Shown here piece by piece: positions 1-6,727 of a stretch of 14,156 bases of DNA. Each line of letters starts with the position of its first letter. Positions within the stretch are counted from its first letter, which is position 1. The notes beneath the pieces are model-generated. The model was given only the letters and a program-made list of their open reading frames with translations, was not told where the DNA came from and ran no database searches. Location: the NCBI GenBank assembly GCA_021808185.1, contig JAKBCB010000037.1, forward strand, positions 1 through 14,156. The letters run 5' to 3'. Source of the DNA: Pseudomonadota bacterium. Its GTDB lineage: Bacteria; Pseudomonadota; Alphaproteobacteria; Acetobacterales; Acetobacteraceae. The translations under genes were made by a program, and so were the position numbers.

Positions 1-150
1 CTTCGCGTGCGGCCGGTCGATGCGCTTAAGCACGGCGTGCAACTGGCCCGGGCGGTTGATGTCGTCCGTGTAGTGGCCGCGACCGGAGATGAAGCGCAGG
101 TCTTCCTTGCGACGGACCGACGCGCCGATGCCTTCGAATGGTGCGTTCAT
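1..150 (-). CDS. xanthine dehydrogenase/CO dehydrogenase family molybdopterin-binding subunit (CoxL-like), N-terminus only
   Basis: Only the first 50 codons are in the window; the gene runs off the left edge. The visible peptide contains GIGASVRRKEDLRFISGRG followed by HYTDDINRPGQLHA. This is the typical start of the large, molybdopterin-cytosine-dinucleotide-binding subunit of the xanthine oxidase family, including CoxL of aerobic CO dehydrogenase. The start at 150 is supported by a GGGAGGGG ribosome binding site at 155-162. The active-site loop (AYxCSFR in true form I CO dehydrogenase, AYRGAGR in form II) lies outside the window, so the substrate cannot be assigned. The gene lies 66 bases downstream of the [2Fe-2S] subunit gene on the same strand, so the two are probably co-transcribed. 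Identity as a family member is firm; CO as substrate is not supported. Confidence 0.88.
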   Translation of the reverse strand, partial: MNAPFEGIGASVRRKEDLRFISGRGHYTDDINRPGQLHAVLKRIDRPHAK

Positions 151-216
151 GGTGCCCCTCCCGTTTCGCGCGGCGCCGGGCGATTTGCGCCGCGCGCGTG
201 CTTGCTGCTTTGGCGG

Positions 217-711
<495 letters not shown>

Positions 712-916
712 CGTTCTCTCCCTTAAATCCGGTCCTGTCCGCGCCGTCGCGCCTGTCCGGAGTGTTGGCACCCCGCCGGCACACGGTCAAGGCGGAGGTC
801 GGGCGAAACCCTTTACCGTCAAGTCGTTATGCGCGAACAAATATAGCGTTCGCCGCCGTCGCCGCGCCGTCCGCGCGCCGCTTTCCTTCGCGGCCCGCAT
901 TGGCTAAGGCCCGCGC
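712..916. promoter_or_regulatory. divergent intergenic region between the CoxS-like operon and the gtrA-like gene
   Basis: This 205-base gap separates two divergently transcribed genes, so it should hold promoters for both. Its centre (about 820-850) is clearly more AT-rich than the flanks. A perfect 6-base inverted repeat, GCGAAC (833-838) and GTTCGC (848-853), flanks a 9-base spacer (AAATATAGC) and could be an operator. I could not pick out convincing paired -35/-10 boxes. I see no gene in the gap. Confidence 0.4.
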
Positions 917-1339
917 ATGGAAGCCATCCTCGCCCGCGCCCTGCCGGCGCACCGGGTCGCCCTGGTGATGCAGTTCATCCGCTTCGGCGTGGTGGGGGGG
1001 ATCGGTTTCGTGGTCACGACGGCAGTGGTGTACGCCACCCGCGGGCTGATCGGGAATTACCTCGCCGTCATCCCCGCCTTCCTCGTCGCCGCGACCTGCA
1101 ACTGGGCGCTGAACAGGCTGTGGACGTTTCGCGGCCAGGGACGGCTGCCGGCGCTGCGGGAATGGAGCCTGTTCCTCGCCGCCAACCTGATCGGCATGGG
1201 GATCAACGCGGCGGTCTATTGGACGCTGGTCGCGCTGTTCACCTTGTGCGCCGAAAACCCGGTGCTACCGCTGGCGGCCGGCACGATCTGCGGCCTGTTC
1301 GCGAACTTCACGCTATCCCGGCGTGTCGTTTTCCGCTGA
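917..1339 (+). CDS. GtrA family membrane protein
   Basis: This 140-residue integral membrane protein has about four hydrophobic helices (roughly residues 20-40, 48-65, 84-106 and 115-132), the usual GtrA/DPMS topology and length. Two copies of the family signature are visible: CNWALNRLWTFR (61-72) and ANFTLSRRVVFR (129-140), each an Asn-aromatic-x-x-x-Arg pattern at the end of a helix pair. GtrA proteins are thought to help flip or position polyprenyl-linked sugars for cell-surface glycosylation. No glycosyltransferase gene, the usual partner, is adjacent, so its substrate is unknown. A run of seven G bases at 994-1000 falls in the first helix. The ATG at 917 is preceded by a weak TAAGG. Family assignment is confident; function is inferred only from the family. 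Confidence 0.9.
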   Translation: MEAILARALPAHRVALVMQFIRFGVVGGIGFVVTTAVVYATRGLIGNYLAVIPAFLVAATCNWALNRLWTFRGQGRLPALREWSLFLAANLIGMGINAAVYWTLVALFTLCAENPVLPLAAGTICGLFANFTLSRRVVFR

Positions 1340-1358
1340 TGCCGCGCGCCGGTCGCGT

Positions 1359-1387
1359 TTGCAATTGCGAGTAATTCGCATTACAAG
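1359..1387 (+). promoter_or_regulatory. putative Fur box inside a sigma-70-type promoter of the cupredoxin gene
   Basis: The 19 bases at 1364-1382, ATTGCGAGTAATTCGCATT, match 15 of 19 positions of the gamma-proteobacterial-style Fur box AATGAGAATnATTCTCATT. They contain a perfect dyad, TGCGA (1366-1370) and TCGCA (1376-1380), around GTAAT. A plausible -35 (TTGCAA, 1359-1364) and -10 (TACAAG, 1382-1387) are separated by exactly 17 bases, each matching 4 of 6 consensus positions. The box therefore fills the spacer, where repressor binding would block RNA polymerase. The ATG of the cupredoxin gene is 43 bases past the -10. Regulation by Fur or a relative is inferred from the sequence match alone. 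Confidence 0.5.
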
Positions 1388-1430
1388 CCTGGCCACCGGC
1401 CGCCGTGCCGTCAAGGAGACCGAAATACCC

Positions 1431-1766
1431 ATGCGCCCAGCGATGCTTGCCGCCCTGCTGCTCACCGGCCCCCTGCTCGCCCTCGCCGCCCCGGCGATCG
1501 CGGACGAGCCCCTGCGCCTCGTCATCCGCGACCACCGGTTCGAGCCCCCCCGGCTGGAGGTGCCGGCCGGCGTGGCCTTCAAGCTCATCGTGCAGAACGC
1601 CGATACCACCGCCGAGGAGTTCGACAGTTCCGACCTGCATCGCGAAAAAGTGGTGCCGGCGGGCAAGGAAGTGCCGCTGTCCATCGGTCCGCTGGCCAAG
1701 GGCGAATACAAATTCGTGGGCGAATATCACGAGGACACCGCCAAGGGCGTGCTGGTGGCGAAGTAG
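1431..1766 (+). CDS. periplasmic cupredoxin-domain protein (FTR1/EfeO-associated type)
   Basis: This 111-residue protein has a signal peptide (about residues 1-24, hydrophobic core LLLTGPLLALAAP, likely cleavage after AIA) and one cupredoxin_1-like beta-sandwich. The pattern RDHRFEPPRLEVPAG...NADTTAEEFDSSDLHREKVVPAG...GEYKFVGEYHEDTAKG is typical of the small cupredoxins found with FTR1-type iron permeases or as EfeO N-terminal domains. The mature part has no Cys and no Met, so a classical type 1 copper site is impossible. H35, H70, H100 and acidic residues near 62-65 could bind a metal. Start choice: the ATG at 1431 has AAGGAG at 1413-1418 and opens a clean signal peptide, whereas upstream in-frame codons run through the promoter. 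No FTR1 permease gene is next to it. The Fur-like site at 1364-1382 supports a role in iron handling, but this is inference. Confidence 0.85.
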   Translation: MRPAMLAALLLTGPLLALAAPAIADEPLRLVIRDHRFEPPRLEVPAGVAFKLIVQNADTTAEEFDSSDLHREKVVPAGKEVPLSIGPLAKGEYKFVGEYHEDTAKGVLVAK

Positions 1767-1820
1767 CCGGGCGGCCAAACCGCCGCTTGACGCAACGGTG
1801 CGGGCGCGCGACGCAGGCGG

Positions 1821-2645
1821 GTGCGCCGATTGCTCCTCCTGCTGCCGCTGCTGCTCGCCGCCCTGCCCGCGCGCGCCGCGACCGCGCCGCAAACCCCGGC
1901 CCCCGGCCCGCTGCGCATCATCGGCCAGGGCTCGGCCGGTTGCATCGCGGGCGCCGTGCGGCTGCCGGATGTCGCGACCGGACTGGAAACCGTCCGCCGC
2001 TCGCATAGCTCGTTCTGGGGCGCGCCGCGGACCGTGGCCGCGCTGCTCGAACTCGGCCGGCGGGCGCACGCGGCGGGGCTGGCGGACCTGTACATGGGCG
2101 ACCTGTCCGGCCCGCGCGGCGGCCCGTTGCGGGGCGGGCATTTCAGCCACCAGATGGGCCTCGACGCGGATGTCTATCTCGACCTTTCGCCCCGCCCGGC
2201 GCTGACGCCGGTGCAATGGGACGCGCTGGAGCCGCCCAGCATGGTGCGCGCCGACGGGCGCGACGTGGACCCGGCGCGGTTCGGCGCCGGGCAGATCGCC
2301 TTGCTGCATCTGGCCACGCAGTTGCCGGGCGTGGACCGCGTGCTGGTGAACCCGGCGATCAAGCGCGGATTGTGCGAGCAGGTCACCGGCGACAGGACGT
2401 GGCTGCGTTTCGTCCGGCCCTGGTGGGGCCATGCGAGCCACATGCACATCAATTTCCGCTGCCCGGAGGGCCAGCCGTTCTGCCCCGCGCGCCCGCCGCC
2501 GCCGCCGCCGGGGGATGGCTGCGACGCCAGCCTGCAATGGTGGTTCGACCAGATGGACCAGCCGCCCAAGCCCCCAGGCCCGCCGGCCAGACCGCCGGCG
2601 CCGCCCGCCGCCTGCCGCGCCATTCTCGCGGGCACGGGCGAATGA
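1821..2645 (+). CDS. mepA: penicillin-insensitive murein endopeptidase MepA
   Basis: MepA is a periplasmic zinc LAS-type (peptidase M74) enzyme that cuts the D-Ala-meso-DAP cross-links of peptidoglycan. The 274-residue precursor has a signal peptide (about 1-20, LLLLLPLLLAALPARA). Zinc ligands are visible as H110 and D117 in SHQMGLDAD, plus the C-terminal WWGHASHMHI motif (H204, H207, H209), with the same spacing as E. coli H113/D120/H211. Six cysteines (41, 185, 214, 221, 234, 265) match the positions of the three disulfides known for E. coli MepA. The proline-rich tail (about 222-266), including six consecutive CCG codons at 2493-2510, is also normal for the family. The start is a GTG at 1821 with a weak upstream AGGCGG. 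The stop codon overlaps the next gene's ATG, implying translational coupling with the transporter. Confidence 0.95.
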   Translation: MRRLLLLLPLLLAALPARAATAPQTPAPGPLRIIGQGSAGCIAGAVRLPDVATGLETVRRSHSSFWGAPRTVAALLELGRRAHAAGLADLYMGDLSGPRGGPLRGGHFSHQMGLDADVYLDLSPRPALTPVQWDALEPPSMVRADGRDVDPARFGAGQIALLHLATQLPGVDRVLVNPAIKRGLCEQVTGDRTWLRFVRPWWGHASHMHINFRCPEGQPFCPARPPPPPPGDGCDASLQWWFDQMDQPPKPPGPPARPPAPPAACRAILAGTGE

Positions 2646-3817
2646 GGCTCGAACGTATCCCGCTGGCCGCCGCCGCCGCCGGCATTTCCACCTTTCTCAA
2701 CCTGTACACGCCGCAGGCGGTGCTGCCGTCGCTCGCCGAGAGTTTCGGCGTGCCGCTGGCGCGCACCGGCTGGACCATCACCGCCTCGCTGCTCGCGGTG
2801 GCGCTGGTGGCGCCGTTCGCGGGCGCCATTTCCGACGCGCTGGGGCGCAAGCGGCTGATCGTCGGCGCGGCGCTGGCGGTGACGGTGCCGACCGTGCTGG
2901 TGGCGTTCAGCCCGACGCTGGAAGCGATGCTGCTCTGGCGCTTCGTGCAGGGGCTGCTGCTGCCGTTCATCTTCGCCGTCACCGTCGCCTATATCGGCGA
3001 GGAATGCGAAGGCCCGGCCGCCATCCGTGCCGCCGGCGTGTATTCCTCCGGCGCCATTCTGGGCGGCTTCGCCGGGCGCTTCGTGGCCGGCGTCGCGGCG
3101 CAGTTCGGCGGCTGGCGGCTCGGCTTCCTCGCCGCCGCCGCGCTGACCGCCATCGCCGCGGTGGCCGTGGCCATCCTGTTGCCCACGGAGAAGAAATTCC
3201 GGCCGATGACCGGCGGCGTGCGCGCGATGCTGCGCGGCTGGCGCGAGCACGCGCATAACCGCCGGCTCTGGGGCACCTGTGCCGTGGGGTTCGCGATGCT
3301 GTTCAGCATCGTCGCGACCTTCACCTACGTGAATTTCCGCCTGGCCGGGCCGCCCTTCGGCCTCTCGCCCGGGGCGCTCGGCGCGGTGTTCACGGTGTAC
3401 CTCGTGGGCGTCGTCACCACGCCGCTGGCCACCCGCCTCGCGGTGCGGATCGGGCGGCCCCGCACGGCCGCGCTCGCGGCGGCCATCGCCATCGTGGGCC
3501 AGGTGTGCACGCTGCTGCCGGCGCTGCCGGTGGTGATCCTGGGGCTGGCGCTCGCCAGCGCCGGGCTGTTCGTCGCCCAGGCGCTCGGCCTCGGCTTCAT
3601 CGGCGTCGCGGTGCCGCGCGCGCGCTCCAGCGCCGTCGGGCTGTACGTCTCCACCTACTATGTCGGCGGCGCGCTCGGCGGGGTGCTGCCCGGCGGGCTG
3701 TGGCACCGCTATGGCTGGCCGGGCTGCGTCGCGCTCGACTGCCTGATGATCCTCGGCATGGGGATCGCCGCCGTCATCACCTTCCGCGAGACCGACGCCG
3801 CCGCGCCGGGCCAGTAG
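2642..3817 (+). CDS. MFS transporter, YnfM-like, 12 helices
   Basis: This 391-residue inner-membrane protein has about twelve hydrophobic segments in two halves, split by a basic loop near residues 180-205 (PTEKKFRPMTGG...GWREHAHNRR). Major facilitator motif A is clear after helix 2: GAISDALGRKR (61-71) with D65, G68, R69 and K70. The opening (STFLNLYTPQAVLPSLAESFGV) and YIGEE...AIRAAGVYSSGAILGGFAGRF resemble the YnfM/NepI-like drug or metabolite efflux group. The substrate cannot be told from sequence. The ATG overlaps the mepA stop by 4 bases (ATGA), so the two are almost certainly one transcript. The 3' end faces korB with only 13 bases between stop codons. The MFS call is firm; the subgroup is tentative. 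Confidence 0.92.
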   Translation: MRLERIPLAAAAAGISTFLNLYTPQAVLPSLAESFGVPLARTGWTITASLLAVALVAPFAGAISDALGRKRLIVGAALAVTVPTVLVAFSPTLEAMLLWRFVQGLLLPFIFAVTVAYIGEECEGPAAIRAAGVYSSGAILGGFAGRFVAGVAAQFGGWRLGFLAAAALTAIAAVAVAILLPTEKKFRPMTGGVRAMLRGWREHAHNRRLWGTCAVGFAMLFSIVATFTYVNFRLAGPPFGLSPGALGAVFTVYLVGVVTTPLATRLAVRIGRPRTAALAAAIAIVGQVCTLLPALPVVILGLALASAGLFVAQALGLGFIGVAVPRARSSAVGLYVSTYYVGGALGGVLPGGLWHRYGWPGCVALDCLMILGMGIAAVITFRETDAAAPGQ

Positions 3818-3830
3818 CCGCGCGCGGGCG
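3818..3830. other. 13-base convergent gap with a CG palindrome
   Basis: The whole space between the MFS stop codon (TAG, 3815-3817) and the korB stop (3831-3833 on the other strand) is 13 bases. It contains the perfect 10-base palindrome CCGCGCGCGG (3818-3827). There is no T-tract on either side, so it is not a standard intrinsic terminator. The two convergent transcripts probably overlap. Confidence 0.3.
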
Positions 3831-4886
3831 CTACCGCAGCGCCGCGTTCAGCTTCTCCAGCGCCGCCGAGCCGGGGCACAGCTCGGCCTCGGTCAGCGCG
3901 TTCAGCGGCGTCTCGACCGTGCCCATGTGGTCGTGCAGATCCTCGGCGTCCGGATCGACGTAGAGCAGGCCGGTGACGATCTCCCCGGCGGCGGTGCGGC
4001 TTTGCAGGTAGCCGAGAGCCGAGACGCGATCGTGCGGGTCGTAGTCGGCGGCGAGCTTGCGCAGCTTCAGCAGCGAGCCGTCGTGCTGCGCCACCACTTC
4101 CACCGTGCCCGGTTCGTATTCGGTGACGATCTCCTCGCGCCCGGAGATGAAATCCAGCCGGTTCACCGCCTCGTTGTGCTCGCGCACGTAGTCGAAGCTT
4201 TTCGTGCTGCCGACGTGGTTGTTGAACTGCACGCAGGGCGAGATGCAGTCGATGAACGCCGCCCCCTTGTGCCGCAGCGCCGCCTTGATGAGCGGGACGA
4301 GCTGCGTCTTGTCGCCGGAGAAGCCGCGCCCGACGAAGGTGGCGCCGAGTTGCAGCGCCATGCCGACGAGGTCGATGGCGGAGTCGGTGTTGGCAACGCC
4401 CTTCTTGCTCTTGGCGCCCTTGTCCGAGGTGGCCGAGAACTGGCCCTTGGTCAGGCCGTACACGCCGTTGTTCTCGACGATGTACACCATGTTCACGCCG
4501 CGCCGCATGGCGTGCGCGAACTGGCCGAGGCCGATGGAGGCGCTGTCGCCGTCGCCGGAGACGCCGAGATAGATCAGATCGCGGTTCGCCAGATTGGCGC
4601 CGGTCAGCACGCTGGGCATCCGCCCGTGCACGCTGTTGAAGCCGTGCGCCGCGCCGAGGAAGTAGGTCGGCGTCTTGGACGAACAGCCGATGCCGGACAG
4701 CTTGGCGATGCGGTGCGGCGGCAGGTCCAGCTCGAACACCGCGCGTACGATGGCGGCACTGATCGAATCGTGCCCGCAGCCGGCGCAGAGCGTCGAGATC
4801 GCGCCCTCGTAGTCGCGCCGTGTCAGGCCGAGCGCGTTGGTCGGCAGATCCGGGTGGTGCAGCTTGGGCTTGGGAAGAAAGGTCAT
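3831..4886 (-). CDS. korB: 2-oxoacid:ferredoxin oxidoreductase beta subunit (2-oxoglutarate type)
   Basis: The beta subunit holds thiamine diphosphate and an [4Fe-4S] cluster and carries out oxidative decarboxylation of a 2-oxoacid (2-oxoglutarate in the Kor group) with CoA and a low-potential acceptor. In its 351 residues I see the cluster/TPP motif STLCAGCGHDSI (C34, C37), SGIGCSSKTP with C68, the TPP-Mg motif GVSGDGDSASIG (111-114) with ENNGVYGLTKGQ (138-149), and ISPCVQFN, which usually supplies the fourth cysteine. The length is normal. The ATG at 4886 has a good AAGGTGG at 4891-4897 and overlaps the korA stop by 4 bases, so the subunits are made together. Assignment to 2-oxoglutarate over pyruvate rests on overall similarity to KorB-like proteins and the two-subunit layout; it is likely but not proven. 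Confidence 0.93.
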   Translation of the reverse strand: MTFLPKPKLHHPDLPTNALGLTRRDYEGAISTLCAGCGHDSISAAIVRAVFELDLPPHRIAKLSGIGCSSKTPTYFLGAAHGFNSVHGRMPSVLTGANLANRDLIYLGVSGDGDSASIGLGQFAHAMRRGVNMVYIVENNGVYGLTKGQFSATSDKGAKSKKGVANTDSAIDLVGMALQLGATFVGRGFSGDKTQLVPLIKAALRHKGAAFIDCISPCVQFNNHVGSTKSFDYVREHNEAVNRLDFISGREEIVTEYEPGTVEVVAQHDGSLLKLRKLAADYDPHDRVSALGYLQSRTAAGEIVTGLLYVDPDAEDLHDHMGTVETPLNALTEAELCPGSAALEKLNAALR

Positions 4887-6727
4887 GATGCCACCTTGGG
4901 CGACGACTTGCGGAGCGGCACGATCTTGGTCGCCGCGGCGGCCTCGGCGATGGCGCCGGCGATGAAGCGGGCGGTGATCGGCGTGCCGTCGTAGTGCAGC
5001 ACCCGCACCAGTCGCGCGGGGTCGATCTCGCCCTCGTTGATCAGCAGCGTGCGCAACTGCGCGTCGCGGTTCTGCTCGACCACGAACACATGCTCGTGCT
5101 CGGCGATGAACGTCATCACATCGTCGTGGAACGGGAAGGCGCGGATGCGCAGCATGTCCAGCGCGATGCCCTCATCGGCCAGCGTCGCCACCGCCTCGTC
5201 CATCGCGGGCGAGGTCGAGCCGTAATAAATCACGCCGAACCTCGCACCCTCCGGCGCGTCGCGCCGCACCGGGTGCGGCACGATCTGCCTGGCGGTGTCG
5301 AACTTGCGCAGCAGGCGTTCCATGTTGCGCTGATAGACATCGCCGTCCTCGGTGTATTTGGCATATTCGTCGCGGCTGGTGCCGCGCGTGAAGAACGCGC
5401 CCTTGGTGGGGTGCGTGCCAGGATAGGTGCGATAGGCGATGCCGTCGCCGTCCACGTCGAGGTAGCGGCCGAACTCCCGCCCGGCGTCCAGATCGGCCGC
5501 CGTCATCACCTTGCCGCGATCCATGCGGCGCGTGTCGTCCCAGGCGAATGGCGCGCACAGCCGGTCGTTCATGCCGATATCGAGATCGAGCAGCACGAAC
5601 ACCGGGGTTTGCAGCCGGTCCGCCAGATCGAACGCCTGCGCGCCCATGGTGAAGCATTCGTGCGGGTCCTGCGGGAACAGCAGCACGTGCTTGGTGTCGC
5701 CGTGCGAGGCGTACGCGCAGGTCATCACGTCGCATTGCTGCGTGCGCGTCGGCATGCCCGTGGACGGGCCGGCGCGCTGCACATCGAAGATCACCGCCGG
5801 GATTTCCGCGAAATACGCGAGCCCCAGAAATTCCTGCATCAGCGAGATGCCGGGGCCGGAGGTCGCGGTGAACGCCCGCGCGCCGTTCCAGCCGGCGCCG
5901 ATGACCATGCCGATGGACGCCAGTTCGTCCTCGGCCTGGATGATGGCGGCGCGGGTTTTCCCGGTCTCGGGCTCCACGCGGTAGCGCTTGACGTAGCGCA
6001 TGAACCCCTCGGCGAGCGAGGTCGAGGGCGTGATCGGATACCACGCGCACACCGTCGCCCCGCCGTACACGGCGCCGAGGCCGGCGGCCGAGTTGCCCTC
6101 CATGAAAATGCGGTCGCCCACCGCGTCGGCGCGGCGCACCCGCAGCCCGATCGGGCACGCCATGTTCGCCAGCGCCCAGTCGCGGCCGAGATGCAGCGCG
6201 TGCACGTTGGCGGGGATCAGCTTTTCCTTGGCGCGGAATTGTTCCGCGATGAGGGTTTCAAGCACCGCCGGCTCGATGTCGAGCAGCGCCGACAGCGCCC
6301 CGACATAGACGATGTTCTTGAACAATTGCCGCTGCCGCACGTCGGCGTATTCGCGGTTGCAGATCTCGGTCAGCGGCACGCCTAGCACGGTGATGTCGGT
6401 GCGCAAATGCCGCACCAGCTTGCTGCTGTCATGGAACAGGTAGCCGCCCGGCTCGATCTCCGCCACGTCCTTCTCGAACGTCTGCGGGTTCATCGCCACC
6501 ATCAGGTCGGTGCCGCCGCGCGCGCCGAGATGCCCGGCTTCGCTGATCCGCACCTCGTACCAGGTCGGCAGGCCCTGGATGTTGGAGGGGAAGATGTTGC
6601 GCGGCGTCGCCGGCACGCCCATGCGCAGGATCGACTGCGCGAACAGCCGGTTGGCGCTGGCCGAGCCGGAGCCGTTGACGTTGGCGAAGCGGACGACGAA
6701 GTCGTTGATCCGTTCCATCGGTTTCAT
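4883..6727 (-). CDS. korA: 2-oxoacid:ferredoxin oxidoreductase fused gamma-alpha subunit (2-oxoglutarate type)
   Basis: This 614-residue partner of KorB has the gamma domain fused in front of the alpha domain. The N-terminal part (about 8-195) is gamma, starting INDFVVRFANVNGSGS. The alpha part starts near residue 208 with MEGNSAAGLGAVYGGA and shows the PYR-domain motifs WYPITPST (229-236), TATSGPGISLM (287-297) and QRAGPSTGMPTRTQQ (318-331). The fused form with a separate small beta subunit is the usual aerobe/proteobacterial Kor arrangement. I chose the ATG at 6727 because it overlaps the upstream gene's stop (ATGA) and matches the family start. The frame stays open further upstream, but that stretch lies inside the oxidoreductase gene. 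A second ATG three codons on (6718) is also possible; neither has a strong ribosome binding site. Expression probably relies on coupling. Confidence 0.93.
   Translation of the reverse strand: MKPMERINDFVVRFANVNGSGSASANRLFAQSILRMGVPATPRNIFPSNIQGLPTWYEVRISEAGHLGARGGTDLMVAMNPQTFEKDVAEIEPGGYLFHDSSKLVRHLRTDITVLGVPLTEICNREYADVRQRQLFKNIVYVGALSALLDIEPAVLETLIAEQFRAKEKLIPANVHALHLGRDWALANMACPIGLRVRRADAVGDRIFMEGNSAAGLGAVYGGATVCAWYPITPSTSLAEGFMRYVKRYRVEPETGKTRAAIIQAEDELASIGMVIGAGWNGARAFTATSGPGISLMQEFLGLAYFAEIPAVIFDVQRAGPSTGMPTRTQQCDVMTCAYASHGDTKHVLLFPQDPHECFTMGAQAFDLADRLQTPVFVLLDLDIGMNDRLCAPFAWDDTRRMDRGKVMTAADLDAGREFGRYLDVDGDGIAYRTYPGTHPTKGAFFTRGTSRDEYAKYTEDGDVYQRNMERLLRKFDTARQIVPHPVRRDAPEGARFGVIYYGSTSPAMDEAVATLADEGIALDMLRIRAFPFHDDVMTFIAEHEHVFVVEQNRDAQLRTLLINEGEIDPARLVRVLHYDGTPITARFIAGAIAEAAAATKIVPLRKSSPKVAS

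Noticed and set aside
994..1000. Run of seven G in gtrA as a phase-variation tract
   Set aside because: Seven is short for slippage-based switching, and similar C/G runs occur by chance in such GC-rich DNA (for example seven C at 1545-1551).
2493..2510. Six CCG repeats in mepA as a microsatellite
   Set aside because: They encode part of a proline-rich tail that MepA proteins normally have, and a length change would stay in frame.
2174..3706. Long minus-strand open frame opposite mepA and the MFS gene (about 510 codons)
   Set aside because: Its product is a low-complexity run of Arg, Gly, His, Gln and Ala with no domain. It is the expected antisense shadow of GC-rich genes whose plus-strand products are clear family members.
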